Below are positions 56,823-64,000 of a stretch of DNA of 64,000 bases, in pieces; position 1 is the first letter of the stretch, and the number at the start of each line of letters is the position of its first letter. Both the position numbers and the translations under genes were made by a program. The notes under the pieces were generated by a model. The model saw only the letters and a program-made list of their open reading frames with translations, was not told where the DNA came from and did not search any database. Source of the DNA: Ochrobactrum sp. CGA5 (GTDB taxonomy: Bacteria > Pseudomonadota > Alphaproteobacteria > Rhizobiales > Rhizobiaceae); the NCBI RefSeq assembly GCF_006345815.1, contig NZ_VCIG01000007.1:1-64000 (forward strand). The letters run 5' to 3'.

Positions 56823-57137
56823 TCAGCATTCTTCGCCGAATTTATCGGCGATAAGCGCTTGAAGCGCATCAAGAACGGCAGCAGCCTGTTCGCCTGAGGC
56901 GCTGACATCAATGCAGCAGCCCGGTGAAGCGGCAAGCATCATAAGGCCCATGATCGAGGTGCCGCCAACGGTCATGCCATCCTTGCTGACGCGGACGTGC
57001 GCATTGTAACCATCAACCAGTTGCACGAACTTGGCCGAAGCGCGGGCGTGCAGGCCACGCTTGTTGACGATCTCGAAAGATCGGGAAACTGCGGTTTCGG
57101 GTTCGTATTCACCGGTAACGGGCACGCTGGAGTGCAT
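56823..57137 (-). CDS. ptsH: HPr-family phosphocarrier protein
   Basis: 104 residues. The phospho-His lies in EIVNKRGLHARASAKFV. The regulatory Ser region is GTSIMGLMMLAASPG. It lies three bases behind the EIIA gene. In alphaproteobacteria HPr, EIIA and HprK form a phosphorylation chain used for regulation rather than sugar uptake. Enzyme I is not in the window. Confidence 0.92.
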   Translation of the reverse strand: MHSSVPVTGEYEPETAVSRSFEIVNKRGLHARASAKFVQLVDGYNAHVRVSKDGMTVGGTSIMGLMMLAASPGCCIDVSASGEQAAAVLDALQALIADKFGEEC

Positions 57138-57140
57138 GAA

Positions 57141-57542
57141 CTACTTTCCTGTCAGGACCTGGCTCGCAACATTGATATATTTGCGGCCCGCGTCCTGCGC
57201 CTCGCGCAGAGCTGTCTTGATGTCGCCCCCGATGCGGACGCTGGACAGCTTGATGAGCATCGGCAGATTGACACCTGCGATGACCTCAACCTTGCCTTCC
57301 TTCATGACTGAAATGGCGAGATTGGACGGCGTACCGCCGAACATATCGGTCAAAATGATGACCCCTCTGCCATTATCGGCACGCTCCACCGCGTCAACGA
57401 TATCCCGCCGACGCTGTTCCATATCGTCTTCGGCACCGATGCAAATGGTCTCGAAATTGTCTTGCGGCCCGACTACATGCTCGACAGCATGTAAAAACTC
57501 TTCGGCCAACCTTCCGTGCGTGACAAGCACGAGTCCGATCAT
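57141..57542 (-). CDS. PTS EIIA component, mannose family
   Basis: 133 residues from ATG 57542, with GGGAGC upstream. The phospho-His is in IGLVLVTHGRLAEEFLHAVE. VIILTDMFGGTPSNLAISVM is the EIIA-Man signature. No EIIB/EIIC/EIID partners are adjacent, so it is likely a regulatory EIIA. It is followed directly by ptsH. Confidence 0.9.
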   Translation of the reverse strand: MIGLVLVTHGRLAEEFLHAVEHVVGPQDNFETICIGAEDDMEQRRRDIVDAVERADNGRGVIILTDMFGGTPSNLAISVMKEGKVEVIAGVNLPMLIKLSSVRIGGDIKTALREAQDAGRKYINVASQVLTGK

Positions 57543-57746
57543 ACTATAAAAGCTCCCGTCGCGTGCCCGCCGCATCACCCCGCCGGAGTGTCAGATGGCA
57601 CTGAAACCACGCCGGGCAAGTGCCGGCGAGTTGTGCATCTTGGCAGCGCAAATCTTGATAGCAAGTGAAAAATTCCCGCGCTGCCATGAAAAAAGCAAAA
57701 TGCCGCAGCGTCGTGAAAAATTAATCGATTCGTAACAAAGCTGGTT

Positions 57747-58229
57747 TCAACCTGCGCCTGGGGGCCATTTTTCGTAAAACAAGGTGGCCTCGATAGCCCG
57801 CGAAAGCGCATTGGAATCGCCATTCGACGACAGAGCCGGCAAAAGAAGTCGAGGCAGTGAAACGCCCTCAAATCCCCACGTTTCACCGCTCGGGTAGCGT
57901 TCAGCTTCATCACGATCCACAAGCCGGACGACGAGATAGAGCAGTGCGGACTCCACGAAAGGGACCTTGAAAAGCCCTGCGCCGCGAATCTCAACACCGC
58001 CAGCAAGAGCCGCAGGAACACTGGCTATCAACCTGCCGCTTTCCACATGAAGCAATGTGCGGTCATCGGCAACCAGCGAAGCAGCCTCTCCGCGAAGGAG
58101 CGCCCTTTCCACAAGTGTCAGCGCCAGCTCCGTCTTACCTGCGCCGGAACGCCCCATGATCATAACACCGCGCCCCTGGACTTGAAGCGTGGTTGCGTGA
58201 AGTCCGCTTTTTTCCTCTTCAGGTGTCAT
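57747..58229 (-). CDS. hprK: Short HPr kinase/phosphorylase
   Basis: 160 residues, the short alphaproteobacterial form without the N-terminal domain of Firmicutes HprK. Walker A GRSGAGKTELAL at 26-37 and the catalytic loop SLVADDRTLLHV are present. VEIRGAGLFKVPF is the family signature. It phosphorylates HPr on serine. ATGA overlap with chvG; the 204-bp gap to the EIIA gene may hold a separate promoter. Confidence 0.92.
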   Translation of the reverse strand: MTPEEEKSGLHATTLQVQGRGVMIMGRSGAGKTELALTLVERALLRGEAASLVADDRTLLHVESGRLIASVPAALAGGVEIRGAGLFKVPFVESALLYLVVRLVDRDEAERYPSGETWGFEGVSLPRLLLPALSSNGDSNALSRAIEATLFYEKWPPGAG

Positions 58230-60043
58230 GCGCTTGCAGGCAGGTCAACGATAAATCGAGCACCCTTGAACTGGTCGGGCTTGGCCGGATCGACAATATT
58301 CTCCGCTGTCAGCGTGCCGCCATGCGCCTCGATGATCTGGCGGCTGATCGAAAGCCCAAGACCGGAATTCTGGCCAAAAGCCTCCGATGCCGGGCGATCC
58401 GTGTAAAAGCGTTCAAAGATTCGTTCGATGTTCTCGATCGGAATGCCCGGACCATTGTCCTCGACAAGCACGCGCAGGCGGCTGCCCTCACCAGAAAGCG
58501 TAACCACAATCCGTCCGGTATCATCGGGCACGAAAGAACGCGCATTTTCAATCAGATTGCTCACCACCTGACCGAGACGCAGATCGTGACCGGCGACATA
58601 AAAACCCTTCTTTCCGGCGGGAAGTTTGCCGGTATCGAAGACGATTTCGGTGCCGACCTTGTTGCGGCGCACTTCACGCGCCGCAGTGACCAGATTGGTG
58701 AGAAGCGTCTTCATGTCGACACGGTCGATATGTTCGCGCGCCAGTTCCGCATCCAGACGCGACGCATCGGAAATATCGGTAATCAGGCGATCCAGGCGGC
58801 GAACGTCGTGCTGGATGATATCGAGAAGCCGTTTGCGCGATTCTTCGGTTTTGGCGAGTGGCAGCGTTTCGACAGCGCTGCGCAACGAGGTGAGGGGGTT
58901 CTTCAACTCGTGGCTGACGTCGGCGGCAAAACTCTCAATGGCCTCGATACGGGTATAGAGCGAATCGGTCATCTCGCGGATAGACGTGGAAAGATGGCCG
59001 ACTTCATCCTGACGCTGGGAGAAATCGGGAATCTCCACACGGCTTTTCACGCCATGACGAACACGGTCAGCAGCCGCGGAAAGCTTACGCAGCGGGCTTG
59101 CAATCGTCGATGCGAGGAAAAGCGACAGAATAACCATGACGAGTGATACGACGCCGAACACGCGGAAAACCGCCATGCGTTCAGCCTGCACGATCTTGTC
59201 GATGTCATCGCCTTCCGTGGAAAGAAGGAGCACACCCAATATTGCCCGCGAGCGCTGGATCGGCACCGCAACAGAAACGACCAGCTCGCCCTTCTCGTTG
59301 CGCCGCTGTGCTGTTTGCGGCGAACCGGCCAGCGCCTTGACGATTTCTGGATATGCGAGACCATTGCCACCCGGCTGTTCCTGATAGACCGGCAGACCTC
59401 CGCCGTAGAACAGATGTGAAATCCACGTTCCGGCGCGTTCCCAGATGGACGGGGTCTCTTCTTCTATCGGTGGCAGGTCATAGCGCAATACCGGCCCCGC
59501 CGAAGGAAAGCTTGGCGAATAGAGCGCGCGCGAATCGAGCAGCATGTTGGCATAGCGATCATAGATGCGTGCCCGTGTGCTTGTCGGCGAAATCAACCGG
59601 CGCAACAGGGGGGAAACCTTTTCCGGATTGATCGGAAACTCCCAGTTGTCGGGTGAATCCGGTGAGGGCGTCAGACTTTGTCCGGCCTGAAGCTCCAGAA
59701 GCTTTTCCGGATCGATCATCAGCGAATTGGTGTCGATGGTCGCTGAAGCCGAGATGGCACCGGCGATGATCTTGCCCTGGGTGAGCAGGCTTTCGATCTT
59801 CGCGTCGATCAGCCCCTCGCGGAACTGATTCATGTAGAGGATGCCGGAAACAAGAACGGCCAGCGCCGCCAGATTGAGAAACAGGATACGGCGCGTCAGA
59901 CTCGAGAACAGATATTGACTGAGAAACTTGCTCAGAGGCGCGAAAAAGCGACGCCAGAACACCGATCGCTGCCGCCGGGCTCTGCGTTCGCGCAAATCCG
60001 ATTTCTGGCCGACATGGCCGTCGTTCCGGGTTTCTGCGACCAT
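58226..60043 (-). CDS. chvG: Sensor histidine kinase ChvG (BvrS/ExoS)
   Basis: 605 residues. Two membrane helices flank a long periplasmic sensor (RILFLNLAALAVLVSGILYM; VFGVVSLVMVILSLFLAST). A HAMP linker follows, then the H-box FAADVSHELKNPLTSLRSAV and an ATPase domain (NLIENARSFVPDD; VEDNGPGIP). In Brucella this is BvrS, needed for envelope homeostasis and intracellular survival. Partner ChvI is encoded upstream. Confidence 0.95.
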   Translation of the reverse strand: MVAETRNDGHVGQKSDLRERRARRQRSVFWRRFFAPLSKFLSQYLFSSLTRRILFLNLAALAVLVSGILYMNQFREGLIDAKIESLLTQGKIIAGAISASATIDTNSLMIDPEKLLELQAGQSLTPSPDSPDNWEFPINPEKVSPLLRRLISPTSTRARIYDRYANMLLDSRALYSPSFPSAGPVLRYDLPPIEEETPSIWERAGTWISHLFYGGGLPVYQEQPGGNGLAYPEIVKALAGSPQTAQRRNEKGELVVSVAVPIQRSRAILGVLLLSTEGDDIDKIVQAERMAVFRVFGVVSLVMVILSLFLASTIASPLRKLSAAADRVRHGVKSRVEIPDFSQRQDEVGHLSTSIREMTDSLYTRIEAIESFAADVSHELKNPLTSLRSAVETLPLAKTEESRKRLLDIIQHDVRRLDRLITDISDASRLDAELAREHIDRVDMKTLLTNLVTAAREVRRNKVGTEIVFDTGKLPAGKKGFYVAGHDLRLGQVVSNLIENARSFVPDDTGRIVVTLSGEGSRLRVLVEDNGPGIPIENIERIFERFYTDRPASEAFGQNSGLGLSISRQIIEAHGGTLTAENIVDPAKPDQFKGARFIVDLPASA

Positions 60044-60108
60044 GTCGCTCTGTCTGCTCTCATTAAACTACCGCCAGACCTCACGGACTGGCGATATGTA
60101 ATTATCTA

Positions 60109-60828
60109 TCAAGCCTCGCGGAAGCGATAGCCCACGCCATAGAGCGTTTCGATCATTTCGAAATCGTCGTCAACCGCCTTGAACTTCTTGCGCAGGCGCT
60201 TGATATGGCTGTCGATGGTACGGTCATCCACATAGACCTGCTCATCATAGGCCGCATCCATGAGGGCGTCACGGCTTTTCACCACGCCCGGACGCTGTGC
60301 CAGCGAATGGAGGATGAGGAATTCGGTGACCGTCAGTGTGACAGGCTCACCCTTCCAGGTGCAGGTGTGGCGCTCCTGATCCATCACAAGCTGGCCACGT
60401 TCCAGCGATTTGGCCTGCTGTCCGGTCGGTTTGGCTGTGCCGTCGCGTGCGGCGACCCGGCGAAGCACTGCCTTGACGCGCTCGACCAGCAGACGCTGCG
60501 AGAACGGCTTGGTGATGAAATCGTCCGCGCCCATCTTGAGGCCGAAAAGCTCGTCAATCTCATCGTCCTTAGAGGTAAGGAAGATGACGGGGAGGTCGGA
60601 TTTCTGGCGCAGACGGCGCAGAAGTTCCATACCGTCCATACGCGGCATCTTGATATCGAAGATCGCAAGATTGGGCGGACGCGCCGTCAGGCCATCCAGC
60701 GCGGACGCGCCATCAGTATAGGTTTCGACCCGATAGCCTTCCGATTCCAGCGCAATGGACACGGAGGTCAGGATGTTGCGGTCGTCGTCGACCAGCGCAA
60801 TCGTCTGCGTTGCCGAGGCTTCCTTCAT
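60109..60828 (-). CDS. chvI: Response regulator ChvI (BvrR)
   Basis: 239 residues. Receiver domain with phospho-Asp58 ([13 protein letters not shown]) and acidic cluster DDD 14-16. The C-terminal OmpR-type winged helix has [20 protein letters not shown] and [18 protein letters not shown]. Phosphorylated by ChvG. Known targets in relatives are outer-membrane and metabolic genes, including pckA. Confidence 0.96.
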   Translation of the reverse strand: MKEASATQTIALVDDDRNILTSVSIALESEGYRVETYTDGASALDGLTARPPNLAIFDIKMPRMDGMELLRRLRQKSDLPVIFLTSKDDEIDELFGLKMGADDFITKPFSQRLLVERVKAVLRRVAARDGTAKPTGQQAKSLERGQLVMDQERHTCTWKGEPVTLTVTEFLILHSLAQRPGVVKSRDALMDAAYDEQVYVDDRTIDSHIKRLRKKFKAVDDDFEMIETLYGVGYRFREA

Positions 60829-61253
60829 GCGAACCTTTCTCCTTCAACTGGCCAACCGGAGGTCCGGCTGGTTACGTCTTTCAGCCGCCAGAAAAACCGG
60901 CGAGTTACAGATCGAGCGCCTTATTACACATCGATACTATTACAATGTGCCTGCTTGTGCAGTACAAATTAGGTACAAAATGTGGCGGCGCCAGCAGAAG
61001 GGAGCAAACATCCCTCGCCGAATCGCGCTTTGGTTAATATCGAGGCTGAAGCCAGCGCGACGGCCGATCCTGGAAACTCACAGCTCATAACACACAGATT
61101 AAACGATTTAAAAAAAATTCAAAAATTTTAAATCGATTAAATATTTGAATTGTCACAATTAATCTGTTTCTGACTGCCGTCATCTATTTCGCGATCAATC
61201 TGGCAGTCGCGAAAAGAGACCGATCAATTGTCAAACCATATGGCGGAGACATC
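60829..61253. promoter_or_regulatory. Divergent chvI-pckA control region
   Basis: 425 bp without a supported gene. 61104-61135 holds cgatttaaaa/ttttaaatcg (10-bp exact arms, 12-base AT-rich spacer, flanked by similar taaa/ttaa), a likely operator or promoter element for pckA. A GC-rich inverted repeat (ggccaaccgg...ccggctggtta, 60851-60875) lies near chvI. pckA has GGCGGAG before its start. Confidence 0.5.
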
Positions 61254-62864
61254 ATGAGAGAGACCGGCATTCACAACACGGCCGCTTCCATTGCCACTTC
61301 AGGACTGAAGGATCTCTCCGCAGTCTTTTACAATCTCGGGGCCGCCCGGCTCTATGAGGAAACCGTCCGCCGGGGCGAAGCCGAACTGTCGGCGCAAGGT
61401 GCGCTTGTGGCGCGCACAGGCCAGCACACGGGCCGTTCGCCAAAGGACAAGTTCGTCGTGCGCGATGCAGACACGGAAGATCACGTCTGGTGGGACAACA
61501 ACAAGCCGATGAGCCGTGAGGCCTTCGAGCTGCTCTATGCCGATTTCATCGACCACGCGAAAGGCAAGGAGCTTTTCGTGCAGGATCTGATCGGCGGTGC
61601 CGATGCCGACAACAAGATCAATGCCCGCGTCATCACCGAATATGCCTGGCATTCGCTGTTCATCCGCAATCTTCTGATCCGCCCGGAACAGGAAGCGCTC
61701 GCTTCCTATATCCCGGAAATGACGATCATCGACCTGCCATCCTTCAAGGCCGATCCAGAGCGTTATGGCGTACGCACCGAAACGGTGATCGCGGTCGACC
61801 TGACCCGCAAGATCGTGCTGATCGGTGGCACCTCTTATGCCGGTGAAATGAAGAAGTCGGTCTTCACGGCTCTCAACTACATACTTCCCGCCAAGGGCGT
61901 CATGCCGATGCACTGTTCGGCCAACGAAGGCCCGAATGGCGATACGGCTGTTTTCTTCGGCCTGTCCGGTACCGGCAAGACCACACTTTCCGCCGACCCG
62001 ACCCGCACGCTGATCGGCGATGACGAGCATGGCTGGGGCGAACATGGTATCTTCAACTTCGAAGGCGGCTGCTATGCGAAGACCATCCGCCTGTCCGCTG
62101 AAGCGGAACCGGAAATCTATGCGACCACACAGCGTTTCGGCACGGTGCTGGAAAATGTCGTTCTCGACGAGAACCGGCAGCCGGATTTCGACGACGGTTC
62201 GCTGACGGAGAATACCCGTTGCGCTTATCCGCTCGATTTCATCCCGAATGCATCTAAGACGGGCAAGGGCGGACAGCCGAAGAACATCATAATGCTCACC
62301 GCCGACGCCTTCGGCGTGATGCCTCCGATCGCCAAGCTGACGCCGGCACAGGCTATGTACCACTTCCTGTCCGGCTACACGGCCAAGGTCGCTGGTACCG
62401 AAAAGGGTGTGACTGAACCGGAAGCAACCTTCTCGACCTGCTTCGGCGCACCGTTCATGCCGCGCCATCCGTCCGAATACGGCAATCTTCTGCGCAAGCT
62501 GATCGCTGAGCACAAGGTCGATTGCTGGCTGGTCAATACCGGCTGGACCGGCGGTGCCTATGGCATCGGCAAGCGTATGCCCATCAAGGCAACCCGAGCG
62601 CTTTTGGCGGCAGCTCTCGACGGCTCGCTGAACAATGCCGAATTCCGCATTGATCCGAATTTCGGCTTCGCGGTTCCGGTCGACGTACCGGGCGTGGACC
62701 CGTCCATCCTTGATCCGCGCTCGACCTGGGCCGACAAGGCTGCCTATGACGCACAGGCCAAGAAGCTGGTCGACATGTTCGTCACGAATTTCGAGAAGTT
62801 CGAAAGCCACGTCGATCACGAGGTGAAGGACGCAGCCCCGGCGATCCGTGTTGCTGCAGAATAA
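61254..62864 (+). CDS. pckA: Phosphoenolpyruvate carboxykinase (ATP)
   Basis: 536 residues. It converts oxaloacetate and ATP to PEP for gluconeogenesis. The P-loop is [18 protein letters not shown], the metal site [20 protein letters not shown] and the substrate-binding [16 protein letters not shown]. It is divergent from chvI, the standard rhizobial arrangement. Its first residues ([17 protein letters not shown]) fit the family start. Confidence 0.97.
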   Translation: MRETGIHNTAASIATSGLKDLSAVFYNLGAARLYEETVRRGEAELSAQGALVARTGQHTGRSPKDKFVVRDADTEDHVWWDNNKPMSREAFELLYADFIDHAKGKELFVQDLIGGADADNKINARVITEYAWHSLFIRNLLIRPEQEALASYIPEMTIIDLPSFKADPERYGVRTETVIAVDLTRKIVLIGGTSYAGEMKKSVFTALNYILPAKGVMPMHCSANEGPNGDTAVFFGLSGTGKTTLSADPTRTLIGDDEHGWGEHGIFNFEGGCYAKTIRLSAEAEPEIYATTQRFGTVLENVVLDENRQPDFDDGSLTENTRCAYPLDFIPNASKTGKGGQPKNIIMLTADAFGVMPPIAKLTPAQAMYHFLSGYTAKVAGTEKGVTEPEATFSTCFGAPFMPRHPSEYGNLLRKLIAEHKVDCWLVNTGWTGGAYGIGKRMPIKATRALLAAALDGSLNNAEFRIDPNFGFAVPVDVPGVDPSILDPRSTWADKAAYDAQAKKLVDMFVTNFEKFESHVDHEVKDAAPAIRVAAE

Positions 62865-62885
62865 TTGCTTTTACGCAATACTGAG

Positions 62886-62923
62886 AAGGAGAGAACCCGG
62901 CCATTGTGCCGGGTTTTCTCTTT
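62886..62923 (+). terminator. Terminator after pckA
   Basis: Stem gagaacccggc/gccgggttttctc (62891-62901/62908-62920), followed by ttt. Confidence 0.85.
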
Positions 62924-62988
62924 GAGCCAGCATTCTTTGGTTTGAACATGCATCGCCACGGGATTTTCGTCTTCCGCCAAATCAGTGT

Positions 62989-63438
62989 ATGTCTTCCGGC
63001 ATGGAAGAGAACCGGAACATCATCCGCATTACCAATCGCCTGTCGGTCCGCGAGGACGACCTTGAGGAGAGCTTCATCCGTGCCTCCGGCCCCGGCGGTC
63101 AGAACGTCAACAAGGTTTCCACTGCGGTGCAGTTGCGTTTTCATGCAGCGCGGTCCGGCCTGCCGGAAGATATTCTGTCGCGACTCGTCAAGCTGGCCGG
63201 ACAGAAAGGCACCAAGGACGGAGATATTCTGATCGAGGCCAATCGTTTCCGAACACAGGAGCGCAACCGACAAGACGCGCGCGAGCGGCTTATCGCGCTT
63301 ATTGCCAAGGCTGCCGAACCACCGCCGCCGCCACGCAAAAAGACAAAGCCCACAAAGGGTTCGGTCGAACGCCGTCTCAAGGCCAAATCTGGGCGATCCG
63401 ACATCAAGAAGGGGCGTGGCAAGGTTTCTTACGATTAG
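62989..63438 (+). CDS. arfB: Ribosome rescue hydrolase ArfB
   Basis: 149 residues. The GGQ motif is at 36-38 (RASGPGGQNVNKVST). It lacks the codon-recognition domain of release factors and has the basic tail KKTKPTKGSVERRLKAKSGR that enters the mRNA channel. It frees stalled ribosomes by hydrolysing peptidyl-tRNA. The start could be ATG 62989 or 63001; neither has a strong Shine-Dalgarno. Confidence 0.93.
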   Translation: MSSGMEENRNIIRITNRLSVREDDLEESFIRASGPGGQNVNKVSTAVQLRFHAARSGLPEDILSRLVKLAGQKGTKDGDILIEANRFRTQERNRQDARERLIALIAKAAEPPPPPRKKTKPTKGSVERRLKAKSGRSDIKKGRGKVSYD

Positions 63439-63540
63439 AGCGCATCCCGAAAAGGGCGAGGCTGCTTTCGGAAAAGATGCGGGAAAAAACAAATGGATAG
63501 CGCGGTTTCAACGGCTCCGTTCTAATCGGAACCGCTCTAA
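63438..63540. repeat. Composite intergenic repeat
   Basis: It begins gagcgcatcccgaaaag (63438-63454), the core of the 35653/35715 repeats read on the other strand. After a diverged middle it ends with an imperfect hairpin ggctccg/cggaacc and accgctct (to 63538). It lies between arfB and the next gene. Confidence 0.65.
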
Positions 63541-63567
63541 AACATCCAGACTGCGGGAACAAATGAC

Positions 63568-64000
63568 ATGACAATCAATTATCGCGAGCTTGAAACCAGC
63601 CACGGTCGCATCGCCATCCGTGAAAGCACAGGTGAGGGGGCGCCCTTGCTGATGATCCACGGCAATTCCAGCGCGGGCGCCATATTCGCCCCCCAGCTCG
63701 AAGGAGAAATCGGCAGAAAATGGCGGGTGATCGCGCCGGATCTGCCGGGCCATGGTCAATCCGGCGACGCCCTCGACCCGGACCGCAGCTATTCCATGGA
63801 AGGCTATGCCGACGCGATGACGGAAGTTCTCGCAAAGCTGGGCATTTTGGATGCGGTCGTCTTCGGCTGGTCACTCGGTGGCCATATCGGCATCGAGATG
63901 ATTTCACGATATCCCGGCATGCGGGGGCTGATGATTACCGGCACGCCGCCCGTGGCGCGTGAGGAAGTGGGACAGGGATTCAAGAGCGGTCCGGATATGG
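63568..64000 (+). CDS. Alpha/beta hydrolase, cut by window end
   Basis: The frame opens at ATG 63568 and is still open at the last base. The ~144 visible residues show an oxyanion HGNSSAGAIF, APDLPGHGQSGD, and the nucleophile elbow VVFGWSLGGHIGIEM (Ser). The acid and catalytic His lie beyond the window. Substrate unknown. Confidence 0.88.
   Translation, partial: MTINYRELETSHGRIAIRESTGEGAPLLMIHGNSSAGAIFAPQLEGEIGRKWRVIAPDLPGHGQSGDALDPDRSYSMEGYADAMTEVLAKLGILDAVVFGWSLGGHIGIEMISRYPGMRGLMITGTPPVAREEVGQGFKSGPDM

Overview
The window looks like chromosome I of a Brucella/Ochrobactrum-group alphaproteobacterium (Rhizobiales). Four things support this: the gene order hprK-chvG-chvI-pckA, the tsaE/amgK-like fusion next to divL and ahcY, a plant-symbiont-type pmtA, and several 'gcgcatcccgaaaag' intergenic repeats of the kind common in that group. 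This is inferred from protein and synteny recognition, not from a database search.

Region 1 (1-11283) is an accessory island. It is visibly more AT-rich than the rest at its left end. It begins with the right end of an IS3-family element. Next come short cassette-like genes (417-2929) that appear to be built from a duplicated module: promoter block, small gene, hairpin, small HTH gene with an MYY start, palindrome. Then come a 32-residue membrane peptide, a secreted DUF11/DUF7507-like protein, an orphan DotA/TraY-type IVB secretion subunit and a small TraD-like protein on the minus strand. A tightly overlapping plus-strand operon of unknown small proteins ends in a MobA/MobL relaxase. No integrase, coupling protein or complete type IV secretion system is visible, so the island looks mobilisable rather than self-transmissible, or it continues left of the window. 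Its right end sits inside comM (yifB), which is cut just before the Walker A motif.

Region 2 (11933-32648) is mostly minus-strand housekeeping: comM 5' part, gshB, pyrF, an FMN reductase, pmtA, dnaK-dnaJ with an RpoH-type promoter, a small regulator/oxidoreductase group with an MFS pump and its TetR repressor, pheS-pheT, a kinase-like protein, rpmI-rplT, an ICMT-like methyltransferase and infC with an ATT start.

Region 3 (32948-42771) is plus-strand: an alpha/beta hydrolase, a BenE-type transporter, a DUF2852 protein, a YgjP-type metallopeptidase, a YdcF protein, then trpF-trpB-(unknown)-trpA-accD-folC as one compact run.

Region 4 (42823-60828) is minus-strand. trxA, addA, addB, a MurU-like nucleotidyltransferase, a TsaE-AmgK fusion and divL run together. 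ahcY follows, with a clear palindromic operator. The nutrient/envelope signalling block comes next: HPr, EIIA, short HprK, ChvG, ChvI. pckA, arfB and the start of an alpha/beta hydrolase (plus strand) close the window. No tRNA, rRNA or CRISPR array was seen.
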